From Leptasterias polaris (Eukaryota > Echinodermata > Asteroidea > Forcipulatida > Asteriidae), in contig JAZGTN010000002.1 in the NCBI GenBank assembly GCA_037783415.1, positions 2,108,001-2,172,000 on the forward strand: a stretch of DNA of 64,000 nt, written 5' to 3'. Positions within the stretch are counted from its first letter, which is position 1; each line of letters starts with the position of its first letter. Shown here piece by piece: positions 51,179 through 62,861 of the stretch. The position numbers and the translations under genes were made by a program. The notes beneath the pieces were generated by a model. That model saw only the letters and a list, made by a program, of their open reading frames with translations, searched no databases and was not told the DNA's origin.

Positions 51179-51306
51179 GTCACTGGAAAGGAACCCCATG
51201 CTTAGCCTTTATTGAAACGATTCGAAATCGAATTGACCTGTCTGATAAGTCTTACAGATCTCAATTTCCACCAATCTTGCTGTTGTTGCAATACATTTCT
51301 TTCTGA
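51179..51306 (+). CDS. small nested gene, exon 3 and stop
   Basis: Acceptor TTTATTTGTTTTACAG. Encodes HWKGTPCLAFIETIRNRIDL then SDKSYRSQFPPILLLLQYIS and F, then TGA at 51304-51306. The C-terminus PPILLLLQYISF is hydrophobic. A possible AATAAA is at 51598-51603. A diverged tandem repeat starts immediately after the stop codon. Confidence 0.7.
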
Positions 51307-51690
51307 CATCATTTTATATGAAGTTGTAGCAATTACGCATATATAATTAGTTATTTTATTGTAAATTGCTTATTAATGAGGCTAATTTGCATACTGTTGT
51401 CTGAAACAATGTAAATCTTATTTTTGAACAAAGGCCTATATGCAAACTTGATTCCTACAAAATATCACCCTTCTCGGTCATTCCGATCAGAAGTTATAGT
51501 AGTTACGCATATTTAATTAGCCGTTTTGGGTAAAAAATGCAAATTAATAGGGCTAATTTACAATGCGCAGCCTTAAATTATTTAAATCTTTTTCAGGAAT
51601 AAAGGTCTATACTTGAACATATGTTTAAAGTTTCATACTTCTGTGTCATTGCATTAAGATTTTATACTACTTTTGCATATTAATTAGCTG
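51307..51690 (+). repeat. diverged ~170-bp tandem repeat after the small gene
   Basis: Three starts, at 51307, 51480 and 51647, share the order CATT...GAAGTTATAGTAGTTACGCA, TATTTAATTAG, then GGGCTAATTTRCA and ...AAAGGYCTAT. The units are old. The first begins at the base after the stop codon of the 90-codon gene, so the repeat forms its 3' UTR if the gene is transcribed. Confidence 0.7.
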
Positions 51691-52306
51691 TACTTAGTCT
51701 TTTTGGGGCCTTTTTTTGTTTTACCGTTGAAGAAATTGGAAGAAATCTCAATTTTTCTCAATTCACTGGGAAAAAACGGAAAACCTTAGCAACCCAATTT
51801 TGTTTTCCTGATTCTCTATGTGATCACCACTTCAGGAAACATAAAAAACAAATTGCCTTTACATAGTAATTCATAATGAATTTTTTTGTGTAAAACTGGG
51901 AAAAGTGTGTTTTGGCCTTTTTGCCAAATAGTGGCTAAACGCGCTATGCAAATTGGGTATAGTTTTTTTGCGATAACTCGAGAACCCAATGTCGCTTTTG
52001 ATTTTTTGTTGCTGTTCTGTGTTCCTCTCTTAAAGCTCTTTCATATGATGTATAGTTTAATGTTGCAGCTATATGTTTCAAAAATGGTGTGACCTGCCTA
52101 CTACTAGTCTACATGTTTTTCGCCTACACAGCTAGAGCAGAAATTTTGTACTGACTCTATAAACAAACAAACAAACAAAAAATTTAGACAGAAATGTCAG
52201 TTCACCAGCCAACAAAATTCTTACTTGTTTGTTCCCCCACTGATTTGACCTTAGCAAAGACAATTTTGTTAAGCAGTGCATTTTGCAAAGGTTCTCTTGA
52301 ACCACT

Positions 52307-52679
52307 CAGGGCTCGAATTTGGGGAGAAAATCCACAAGACTACAGGGCTTGTAGCTCAAAATCTTTACTGGACCAGACATTTTTTTACAAGACCAGATTC
52401 AAAATGTGAAAAAAAAAAAAACTTGCTGCCACAGTTTAACATGCATTTAACTGCTTTTATATGAACCAGAACTGAGACAAGTAAGGAAAGAGTATACTTG
52501 ATTACTCATAGTATTGAAAGATAATTTATTAGACCCAAAGTCAACACTTGAACATAATTTGTTTCTGTTATTCAATTGAAAAACACAAGACCATCGGACT
52601 TGTTAGGTCATAAGTTTACTGGCCCGACACTAAAATTACTGGCCTCGGGCCTGTGGTCCAGTGTAAAATTCGAGCCCTG
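52307..52679 (+). mobile_element. MITE with CAGGGCTCGAATTT termini
   Basis: 373 bp. CAGGGCTCGAATTT at the left and AAATTCGAGCCCTG at the right are inverted repeats. The interior contains CAGGGCTTGTAGCTCAAAAT and CTTTACTGGACCAGAC. Related copies are at 15375-15750 (plus) and about 58150-58485 (reversed). CAG ends suggest hAT; the flanking duplication is not clear. Confidence 0.75.
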
Positions 52680-53591
52680 ACCACGCAGGGTTCTAAAATT
52701 CCAATCAACAATTCCCCGTGAGATACATGTACTACTACTCATCGAAGTGTCTTGATAAAATATCAAGAGGAAAGGTTTTCTGATAATGCCACAGTAGGGG
52801 GAAACAAATCGTAACGTACATCTTGATTAATTTCATCTGGGGATGGTTTTCACAATCCCAACAAACGCAGTAATTAAGGAGTTTGTTGTCATGCACAGTG
52901 GCATTATTCCCGCGATGGAACAGCAAGGACATTGTATATAATGCTCATCAGCGCATCCACTGACCTCAGTAAAAGGCAAAATAATAACATTTGGAATATT
53001 TAAAATCAAAGTGTACACATGTCCGTGCATGTACTTTTTGAATAAAAAACTGGCAAAGGGACAGGTGTGTTTTCGTTGAAAATTACAGGGACCTATTGTA
53101 AGTAAGAATAATAATGATGATAATAATTAGTATTTATCCGCCTAAAAAGATGCTGAAGGCACTTTACAGAATTAATGAGGTACAACAAGAAGCCAATAAA
53201 ACACAATCACAAGGGGGGGTGGTTGTACAAAGTGAAAGCAGGTTGGCTTTTACAGTAATCAAACATCATTTGAAAATGTATTCTATGTAATTATTTGTAC
53301 ACCTATTCACTATCAGATACCTGTAAAACTAAAGTCAACTGCTCTAAAATTAGACGATGAGGTACATGTACATGTACATGTTCACCGACAGTGAAGATTC
53401 TGGTCATTAAGCCATTGAGATGACTCGGTCAAATCGTCAGGCCATTAAAAAAAGTTTCCATGTATACAACATGGCCCAATTTCAGAGAACTTACAATATT
53501 ATGCTTACCAGAACAAGGTTACCAGCCAAATTACCATGTCACATGAAAACTTGTGACTGGTATCCTGCTCATTTCTGCTTAGAAAAAATTG

Positions 53592-53790
53592 TTATAAAGC
53601 ACCCCCCGAACAAAGATATTGACAAAATAGGGAGACCGCCAACATAGGGCTAGATAGCTCAGTTGGTAGAGCGCCGGCACGTTAAACCGGAGGTCGTTGG
53701 TTCAAATCCCGCTCTTGTCAATTTTTCTTTGTTCAACCCAAAATCATTTACAAATTTACCCAGTCAGTTTCCCTTGTGGTTTATTATTTG
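53592..53790 (+). mobile_element. tRNA-derived SINE, copy 2, with 8-bp TSD
   Basis: Near-identical to 37351-37544. Flanked by ATAAAGCA on both sides (53584-53591, 53791-53798). It interrupts a MITE of the GGGCCCAATTTCAT family: the left MITE part ends just before the SINE, and the right part resumes with AATATTTTCTGCTTAAGCAG. Confidence 0.88.
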
Positions 53791-56403
53791 ATAAAGCAAT
53801 ATTTTCTGCTTAAGCAGCTCTATGAAATTGGTCATAGGTCATCTTGGTGGGTTAAAAAACAGCTGCTACCCACCCCCCACCCGATAATACTATATGAACG
53901 GAAGATTTGAAGAGTAGCTTTCACCATGATCAATGATGATACGTGAAGATGGTCTACTCTGTTACATTACAACTATGAGACAGCAGTACAAAATACAACG
54001 ACGCTGTAAATATTAGTTTTCCCTCGTTTCTGGGATCATTCATCCACATGTACAGGTTTAGTAAACACTTAATGCATGCATGCATGCACTGTGACAAATC
54101 CCATCCCTGCTCTACATGCCGCCCATAATATGGCATCAATACGAACGAGAGCATCCGATTTCCATGGCAACAGGTGGAATAACAGTACAACAGAATGGGG
54201 CTTGAAAGCTGACCTTGCAGATTCTGCATATGGGTTATTTACAATGAATGGCATAGGGATACCAACATTATCTCTGGGACCTGCCTTCTGCATATCATTT
54301 GTATATATTGTAGGCATACATGTACAGTGTGGGAGAATTTATAATTGAGGTCAAAATAATAGACACAAAAGCAGCACTAGGTCAGCATGAACGTGAAGCA
54401 ACATTTGTAGTGTGCCAAGTAAGTATATTATTACCTGAGAAGTCACACCCTTTTTTAAGGCATACCTTGTTTAGGCAGTAGCTTTAAGTATGGATCTCTG
54501 GGTTGTTGTTTTTTGTGGTCGGCTAGTGTGCTCTTACACTTCAATCATTGGAATAATGGGAAATGACTGGCTCTGTGCTTAAGAGTAACACTGTAAATAT
54601 AGCCACTGTTTAAACTCTAGGGGAGTCAAGGGTACATCTAATTTGGCTATCATACATTGACCACAACCAAGAATGTTAATTCAACATCATTGAACATGTT
54701 GAGTGATTGACAGGTGCAATGCTTTAAATGGTACATGTACAAAATGGTAGGTGAGGGGAAACAAATAGTAATTGTTGAGAGCAGGAACATTGTTTCAGTG
54801 ATGAGATCATTTCAAATAGATATCTGAAGGTCTAGTTATAACAAAGGCAAGTATTTTCATCTCTTTGATGGTGAGTTTGCCTCGTGCAAGAAAGTCTGAA
54901 GGTGCGGGGAGATCAGTTAAAAATCCTGAAATCAGGAACAATCCTGACAAATCACATGCCTATTGTATGCTATAAAATGGCAAATTGCCAGCAGGGTTGA
55001 CGATCTGAACGTACACCAACGCACGAACCTACGTAGGCAAAAAAAACATACTACGTTCATTGTGGTATTATCAGCAACACCATCAGCAAACACCAGGCAA
55101 CCCTGGGCATGCACATATCAACACACACCTGATTATAAAAAACCACATACAGAACCAGCAACGGAAACTTCTATACCCAACTATTAGCAGACAATGATAC
55201 AATGTAGGTACAATAAACCATTTCCCCAATGACGTCAATGTGGGCATGGCAACTGGCATATCCTGGTCTCTGATTACTAAACCCAGTGGTACTACATAGA
55301 AGATAAATAAAGAGGGTATTATTGCTGATCTGGTTTTTCTCTTTGGCCTGGTTGAGCCCATACAAAACAGACCATTGTTGGACATGCAATCAACTTTTTG
55401 TTAAAATGGACAGCTTTCGATACCTCTCTCCCCCCCCCCCCCCCCCCCATTTCTATTACAGTACTTCAGTGTAACAATCTTTTGAGCAATTCAAATAGTG
55501 ACACGTATACAAGGCAAGAAGTTGTACACTGCAAATTATATGAATCTAGCAGGCTTGGAATGTTGTACAAAAAAACGGAAAAGTCATTTTCATTTTGCAA
55601 AGGACACTGCCATAACGTCTATGGGAAACCTTTGAAGGGCCACCAATGCCATTGCCAAGACCAGGGCAACAGAGATCATTGCTTCAATAATTCTGCCCTT
55701 ATTTTGCCTCCCCAATAACTTGCTCTTGGTACAATTTAAAAAAATATACTGATGCAGAGCTTTTAAATTTAAAGTCTACAGGAAACTTTTCACACAAACT
55801 CTTGGTCAGACTCGACTAAAAGTAAGGAGTTCTTACAAACTGTGAATTCATTCTAAACAATTTTGCTGGATGGACACAGATGCAGAAGTAGACAAACATG
55901 CGATTGATTGATCAACCAACCGCCTCCTTTCAGCATGCGCTTGAAATCCGACAGACAAAATATACATTTTGTTCAAGTGCGACTGTGAAAGGAGTTGCTC
56001 TGCATACAAAATAATTCTGTCAGTTCACTCAATTATTCAGAAAGCGAACGTGACCCAATTCCACTTATGTGTGTCCGTGCAAAATACATTATATTTTTCC
56101 TGGGCTTGCTTGTATGTTTGATTATTTGCAAGAATGCAGTATTCCATACATCTAATGTGGACACATTTAAGGCATAAACATACTGGACATTGGCAGTACT
56201 TGTTCCACTGAACAAACGCCAGAATAATGCAGAGTACAGCTCATAGTTTGCATTTACACATGGTGATGTGTACAATCTATTTGCTAATTTACACTGTACA
56301 AAGGTGCTGTGCATTGATTGCATTGATAGCTTGTGGGACGTTAACTGCTTGTCATTTACCTGAGATCTAACATTAAAAAACAATCACTAAAATAATTAAC
56401 TGT

Positions 56404-56575
56404 TGCTGGACTGGAACTTCATCTTTGAGATGCCAAGACCATTTTCATTTTGCAATGACACTTCCATTGGAAAATCTTGACGCTTATGGGAAACTTTTGA
56501 AGGGGCACTAAGGCCAAGACCAGGGCAATATAGGCCATGGCCTCTGCGGCCTTCGCGAAATACCAGACCAGCCAT
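56404..56575 (+). mobile_element. MITE of the CAGGCCTGGAATT family
   Basis: CTGGACTGGAACTTCATCTT through TTTGCAATGACACTTCCATT and GGGAAACTTTTGAAGGGGCA to GGCCATGGCCTCTGCGGCC. It directly adjoins a palindromic element at 56575-56715. Another decayed copy is at 55555-55710. Confidence 0.7.
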
Positions 56576-56715
56576 CGATTTCACCAAACTCTTCCTAACT
56601 TAGGACTAGTCCTAGGCAATGCTAAGAGATAGGACTAGTCTTAAGTTAGGAAGAGTTACTCGTCCTAACTCGTCCTAACTCGAGATAGGATTAATCCTAG
56701 TGTTTCGTGAAATCG
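56575..56715. mobile_element. nested palindromic MITE
   Basis: Outer arms CGATTTCACCAAAC / GTTTCGTGAAATCG, inner arms AACTCTTCCTAACTTAGGAC / AGTCTTAAGTTAGGAAGAGTT, with CTCGTCCTAA repeated twice on the right. No coding potential. Confidence 0.7.
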
Positions 56716-59700
56716 GCTGCTGGACCCATTATATGGAGCTGCTTTGAGATCACATGTTTAAAAAATAGCCACAGAGCCTGGACTTCCTGCATGCTCGATT
56801 TGTACCAAGACCAATAGAAGAAAACATAAAATCTTGCATTTCATAAAGTTATGCACTGTATGATTTTTTGTCAACTATGAATATGAAGAAAAAAAGGGGA
56901 CACATCTCAAATTTTTACGGTGTTATTTTTATAACTCTTGAATACTTGTTGAATTTATTGCACAAAATATAAAACTTCCCAATTAGTGTAGTATCTTGCC
57001 TGCCAGGAAATGTACTGTAAGGTAATTCTTTACATTACAAAACCTATATGTACATGCTTTATACTGTACTTGTACATGTACAGTGTACACATCAAGTTTA
57101 ACAATGTTCATTGTTCAAAATTGAAATACGTTTTTGTGTGTACAAGATACCACATGTGCTTAAAATAGAATTACAGTAAGTTTTTTTACACATTGCAATG
57201 GCACGTGCAATACCTGTGCCATCATTGAGCCTTGATTTATGTACCCAGAGTCCATAATGCAAGATAATGGTAATTCTCCTTGATTAACTGATCGATATAA
57301 TTTCTACAAGCATTGAACCAAGCTGGGTTTAATCAGGGTTCCCCCCCCCTGTCTTTATTACTCCCCCCCCCCCCCCCCCCCCCCATCTAATAATGACAAA
57401 ATGACAACAAAACCTTGACCTCACTGCCATGGATATGATGGACTTAGATTATTGTAATGGATTGGATTACTGTTGATTCAAAGAGATACATGCACACTAT
57501 AGATGCCACTACTCCAACACCAAATTCTGACTGCACGTTACTATTCCAATGCCAAACCAGTTCCTTTTCAGTTCGGAGAAAAAACCTGCTTCATGTACAT
57601 GTAGGTCTGTATAAGACCAATAACTACAAATTCACCTTTTATAAACTCTATGTATCTTCTTGAAAACCTTAACAAAAACTGCTCACCATGCAGATTCCGT
57701 GGAAAATAAAATCCTCAAATTTACTACAAAAAAGTATAATCAGTTGATCATGTGACATGGAAGGCCATTTTAATGCTTAACACATCTGTTGATTTTAATA
57801 TTAAATGTACATAAATCTGAGGAAGAAACCTAGAATCAATCTAACTGGAGATAACGAGTTTACCACATGTGTTAAACAGTTTTTGTGCACTTGGTAGGGC
57901 TCAAATTGTACACTGGACTGCAGGCACGATTCCAGTATCTTTTATTTTTCACATAAATTGTTATATATTTTTTACTCTACTTGTTTACAACCAGATGTGG
58001 GGCAGCAGGTATATATATATATGGTATATTTTATTCACGGACCACAGTAATTACTTTGCTTTTGTTTCTCCTAGCCCATCTGGAAGTACTTCTGTATTGT
58101 TTTGTATCGTTGTGTGTTGGCTGAATAAATAATAATAATAATAATAGTAGTTTTAGTGTCCAGCCAGTAAACTTATGACCGGCCTTGTCCGGCGGTTCTT
58201 TGTTTTGTAATTGAATAACAATACCTCAAAGTGTAATATCTTGAACAGAAACAAATTAAGTACAAATGTTGACTTGTCTGAAAAATACCATTCAATTTTG
58301 TTGAGTAATGTAGTACATGTTTCTCTTACATGTACACATGTCTTTCTGAGTGCTTAAATTTTTCAATGAAAAACATCCATGTTTAACTTTTTGTACAAAA
58401 ATGTCTGGTCCGGTAAACAATTTGAGCTACAACCCTTGTAGAAATTTGTATTTTTCTCCCAAATTCAAGCCCTGCTTGGATATCATGAGGCAAAAAGTTA
58501 AACCTTTGCACATGACGCTGAATATAATCTAACGATTTGGGTGCGGTTTCAAAGTTAAATTGTACAATGAATACTATAAATGCTGCAACGTTTACTAAAT
58601 GTAAACTGTGTCAGTTTTCATTATTCACTCTTTCAACTTCAAGAACCTTCAAATTGTCGGTCAATTTGCTTTTAAAACTAATCTTCAAAAGTGTAGGATT
58701 GAGAATTATTGGATTTTGGAAGATGAAGTTAATTTACATCGTAATTTTTCTTTTGTATCCATAAACACCATAGAAACATCCTCCATGATACAACCAACAA
58801 AACATTTCCAATGCGGTTCCCCATTTTGGGGGAAACAACAAAATCTATTTGATTTTGTCAGGGTTTTGTGCACTTTCATACCATGCTTAATTCGATCACT
58901 GCAATCGAAACAAGCAATGGTGACTTGGATCATCAAATTAATTTTTTTTCCCCACTGATAGCGTTTCAGATGGAAATACAACTCTGGAAAATTGGTAATG
59001 TCATGTACCTTACAATCAGTGAAAACACGGATTCAATATAATCAACTTTATCTTCTTTCTTTTTCATCCAATTTCAATCTCTGTATTTTGTCTTTAATGA
59101 CTAAAAGAGGGGAAATGGTTACCAAACTTCCCTTTATTTTCCTAATTAAGTTGCTTTTTTCTTTTGATATTATGCTGCCAATGAATACCTACATGGGACC
59201 ACACACTTTTCAAGATGTCAGTTTTCAACAAGTCAAGTCCACAACATATCACATACATGTAGCTGACAAAATGTTATGTAAACAGTTACATCATCCTCTC
59301 AGTCCTCCAGCTCAGTCAGAGCATGGTCAAAGTTAATACTGCATGGGGGGTGAGAAAGGGGAGAGCTTGCCAGACGCTCTTCAATTCATTCCAAAGAATG
59401 GCAATCATATTTAGAGCATAACTCCAACGAATCTATGCCAGGCAGATAAACAAATTGCTCATCTTAAAAACTGAACTGAGACAAGTGATCTGTCTGAGGT
59501 ATTTTTGCACTTGTTAATGTACAATGTCTGCTGTTTATGGCATCAAAAATATGTTCCCACATCTAGAGGGGAAAAGCAACTAAATTAAAAGATTCATTCT
59601 CTACATATTTTATACTTCTGCCAACTTTTTAAAAGGTCTGCATAACACTGGTAAGAGTAAAAATATAAATGTTCACAGATATTGCACACAGCTTACATGG

Positions 59701-60511
59701 TATAAAGATGGTCATAATGACCGATTGAGCTTAACCGTTCACATGTTTGTTATTTCATGTATATCTCGGGTCACATCAAGTGTGAATACACTGTATTTGA
59801 CAACTACCGATGTGACACTTGTGCTCTAACAAGCACTTAAACAAATAAACACATACAAAATATTTCAGAAGGAAAGAATAAAGTTAACAAATTTTCAAAG
59901 ATGACACACTATCTGTACATGCCCATGTATTCAATTTTATAGCTGAAACAATTTTGAGGTAAGGTTGAAAGATTCAATTCACTTTATTATCCACAAATGG
60001 GAAATTCATTTCGGCCTTTACATCAGTAAGTTAAAAGCTTTGAAAATAGAAGTAGCACCCCCCCCCCCCCCAGTTGTTTTTTTCCTTTTTTGTTTAATAC
60101 TCTGGTAAGTGCAGGGTCCCAAAAAAAATCTTGTGGTTTGTTGAGATGCTGTGGTCTGTAACTAATTTCTTTACGGCAGATTCACAATTTGATGTCCAGA
60201 TATTGATCAAGTTCACAATAAATTTACTTTCTCGCTTGCTTTATACTTCCAGGGGGCAGGTGGGGTTCAAGACAAAAATATTCCATAGCAATTAAATAAG
60301 AAATCTTTCAATACATCGTTGACTGAGTACCCAAGGTGAATGCGATGAATTTCACAGTGATTTGTGGCATTGTGTACCGGAACACAACAGACAAATGAAC
60401 AAAAGAATGCTCAGAATGTTAAAAAAAATAATAATACTATATGTATGTAATCATAATAATAAAAAACATAATTTACAAGGAATTGTTCTTTTAAATGATT
60501 TTGTCTCATTG

Positions 60512-60668
60512 CAGGCCTGGAATTACATGAAATGCACGTATGACCTCTTGCTCTGGTCTTGGCGCCCCTTTAAAAATTTACAATAGCCTTTCAGATTTTC
60601 AAATGGAAGTGACCTTTTCAAAATGAGAATGGCCTTGCCCTCTCAAAGATTAAATTTCAGGCTTGTCA
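60512..60668 (-). mobile_element. MITE of the CAGGCCTGGAATT family, reversed
   Basis: Starts CAGGCCTGGAATTACATGA and ends AAAGATTAAATTTCAGGC. Interior GGCCTTGCCCTCTC reads as the reverse of the other copies. Inserted after an AATAATAATA stretch in the 5' SERCA intron. Confidence 0.72.
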
Positions 60669-61170
60669 TTGGTATTCTTCCCTCACATATTTATCATTGC
60701 CCAAACTTGTGCCTGGATATAATACAGAATTGAATGAATTTTTATTGCACAATGAAACGTTGCATGACTGTGAATTAATACCATTGGTTAAACAATGATT
60801 GGTACTTCAAAGCTATCAGAATTTCTTTTTTAAGCATGAAGAAACAATGTTTATTAATGAATACAGGCATTTCAATGGAATTTTTATGACATTTACACAG
60901 TGTTTATTAACTCTGGCTGTTTCACAAACACGGTTGTACAAAATATGGGTTCTCCCCTAATTATAATTTCCGTTGATACAAAGTCGTTTAAATTGTGAAC
61001 TTTATTTATGAACCAAGTGCAACCAAATTACTTTAACTCAAGTTATAATTTTTTATTGAGTTAAACATTTTTATGACCAACTGTGTGTTTCTTGGTTGAA
61101 CTACCTGTAGAACACAATTATGTATAATTTCTGACAAATTAACAATGATGATTATTTTTTTATTATGCAC

Positions 61171-61335
61171 CAGGGGCCAATTCCATAGAGCTGCTTAAGC
61201 AGAAAATACAGCTTGACATTTATCTGCTAAGCAAAAATATCACAGATGCTACATGTAAAACTGTATTCTGGTAAGCATATTTCAGTTGTGCTTAGCTACT
61301 TTTGTGCTTAAGCAGCTCCATGAAATTGGGCCCTG
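61171..61335. mobile_element. palindromic MITE, GGGCCCAATTTCAT...GCTGCTTAAGCA family
   Basis: CAGGGGCCAATTCCATAGAG and CTGCTTAAGCAG at the left answer CTTAAGCAGCTCCATGAAAT and TGGGCCCTG at the right, so 165 bp form one long imperfect hairpin. Fragments of the family recur near 21820-21855, 41150-41245, 45490-45625 and 53467-53835 (split by the SINE). Confidence 0.75.
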
Positions 61336-61707
61336 GCTAAATGTTGTCATAATCGAAAACACCACTGCCAGTGACTGCATGCGCACACGGTATGTTTAAT
61401 CCCTCACACGGAGTGTTTAATCCGTAGTATCTCCTTCGGATGGAAATCTTTCTAATGAAATATTTCCCAGAGGCATTAGCCTCTCATTACTAATGCAAGA
61501 ATGTTGGATGTGCACAGGTGTATGCACCTGCCCGTGGATTCACAGTGAGTAGGTTATTCTGAATGAGAGACCTGGGCAATGATATGGTGACCCCTGCTTT
61601 TGAGGGTGGAGAGGAAACATCCACAGCGATGGTACAATGCACTGTGTAATGTTCTTAGCCCAGAGCTAATTTCAGCTGCATAAAAAAAAACTGCTTAGCA
61701 TGCATAG

Positions 61708-62861
61708 CAGTGTTCTCCACAGACTTTTTCTTTGGGAGGGCGGCATGACGTAATCAAAATGGCGCCCGTCAATATGACGTCATCAAAATGGCGCCCGTTG
61801 GTTTATGACGTCATCGCACGTGAAAGGAAAAAACACCTGAGATAATCCTTTTCTTACAAATAATCTTATTAACCCCCGGGACCCGACACTATAATAAGGA
61901 GAATGATTGACATCCATTTCATTCTGTCGAAACAACCTTGTTGTAAAACTAATTCAAAACCTACAATTTGTTATACATTTTGCTCTGTGGGCCGCGCCAA
62001 AAACAGAGGGATATGCCGCTCAGTGTTGGATTTTAGAAAGCTGGATTTATATGCGTGGATAGCCCACCCACGTGCAATTTTCAAAACGGAAATTTTTTTT
62101 TTACAAAAAAACATTTTGTTGACGATCTTATCCCCTAATTTCTGCCCTTAATAATACCTTTTCCATCAACAACCATTTTCATGGATTTGTGATTAGAGGT
62201 TCCGTTGTTTAGAACTTCGTTTTCAATACAATCGTCGAGATTCAACGATCGGTTAACAACGCACGGTACGCACATTGAGAACAAATTTAATGAACTTTGC
62301 CCCGCAACGCCCTCTATCGGCAAAAGTTGTCAATGTTTGAATATCCTTCAAGACTGTACATTGTACCAATCTGCAGGCGTGCGGCACACTGTGTTGCAAT
62401 TCTTTATCGGCTCGTGAACGTGTACTGCGTTGGAGTCTAGCAAGCTCTCTTATGAATATGGTAATCAACGGCCAATCACAGCGTGCGGAATCTTGGTCAG
62501 CTTGGACTTTGGACCGTGGTGTTGTGTATGCGCTATGCATGGACTACCGACCGAACGTGGTGTTGGGCCTGGGCCGATGCACGTGCAGCGGTGGATACTC
62601 AGCAGTCAGAACTGTGTGTGCATTGCATTTTAACGTTTGTATACTAAAATGAACGATCGCAATTCCAATGCTGCGGTTTGGAAGTCGGGCTTGGCTCGTC
62701 GGCTACTCGTTTGATCGTATTAAGTGCAGGCTAAAAATAGTCTGTCATTTTTTTGGCAGGGCGGCCAATTATTTTAGCAGGGCGGCCAATTCTTTGGCAG
62801 GGCGGCCTTAAACTTTGGGAGGGCGGCCCGCCCTCCCAAAATACGTGTGTGGAGAACACTG
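61708..62861. mobile_element. CAGTG-ended DNA transposon with 5-bp flanking repeat
   Basis: 1154 bp. Ends CAGTGTTCTCCACA and TGTGGAGAACACTG are perfect 14-bp inverted repeats, followed inward by a shared TTTGGGAGGGCGG. CATAG flanks both sides (61703-61707 and 62862-62866). The ends look like hAT; a 5-bp duplication would fit a hAT5-like group better than the usual 8 bp. The right end has tandem GGCAGGGCGGCC units and a GGGAGGGCGG/CCGCCCTCCC hairpin. No transposase is seen. It is inserted in another repeat whose halves continue on both sides. Confidence 0.85.
61744..61824 (+). promoter_or_regulatory. tandem CRE and AAAATGGCG motif cluster inside the transposon
   Basis: About 30-bp tandem units: TGACGTAATC, AAAATGGCGCCCGT, TGACGTCATC, AAAATGGCGCCCGT, TGACGTCATC, then CACGTG. 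TGACGTCA is the full CRE/ATF palindrome, AAAATGGCG resembles YY1 sites, CACGTG is an E-box. The cluster lies at the left end of the 61.7-kb transposon, as an internal promoter would. Binding is inferred from motif match only. Confidence 0.6.

Noticed and set aside
54069..54348. Overlapping 82- and 90-codon frames on both strands
   Set aside because: No splice structure, codon signal or family match; the start lies in an ATGC microsatellite.
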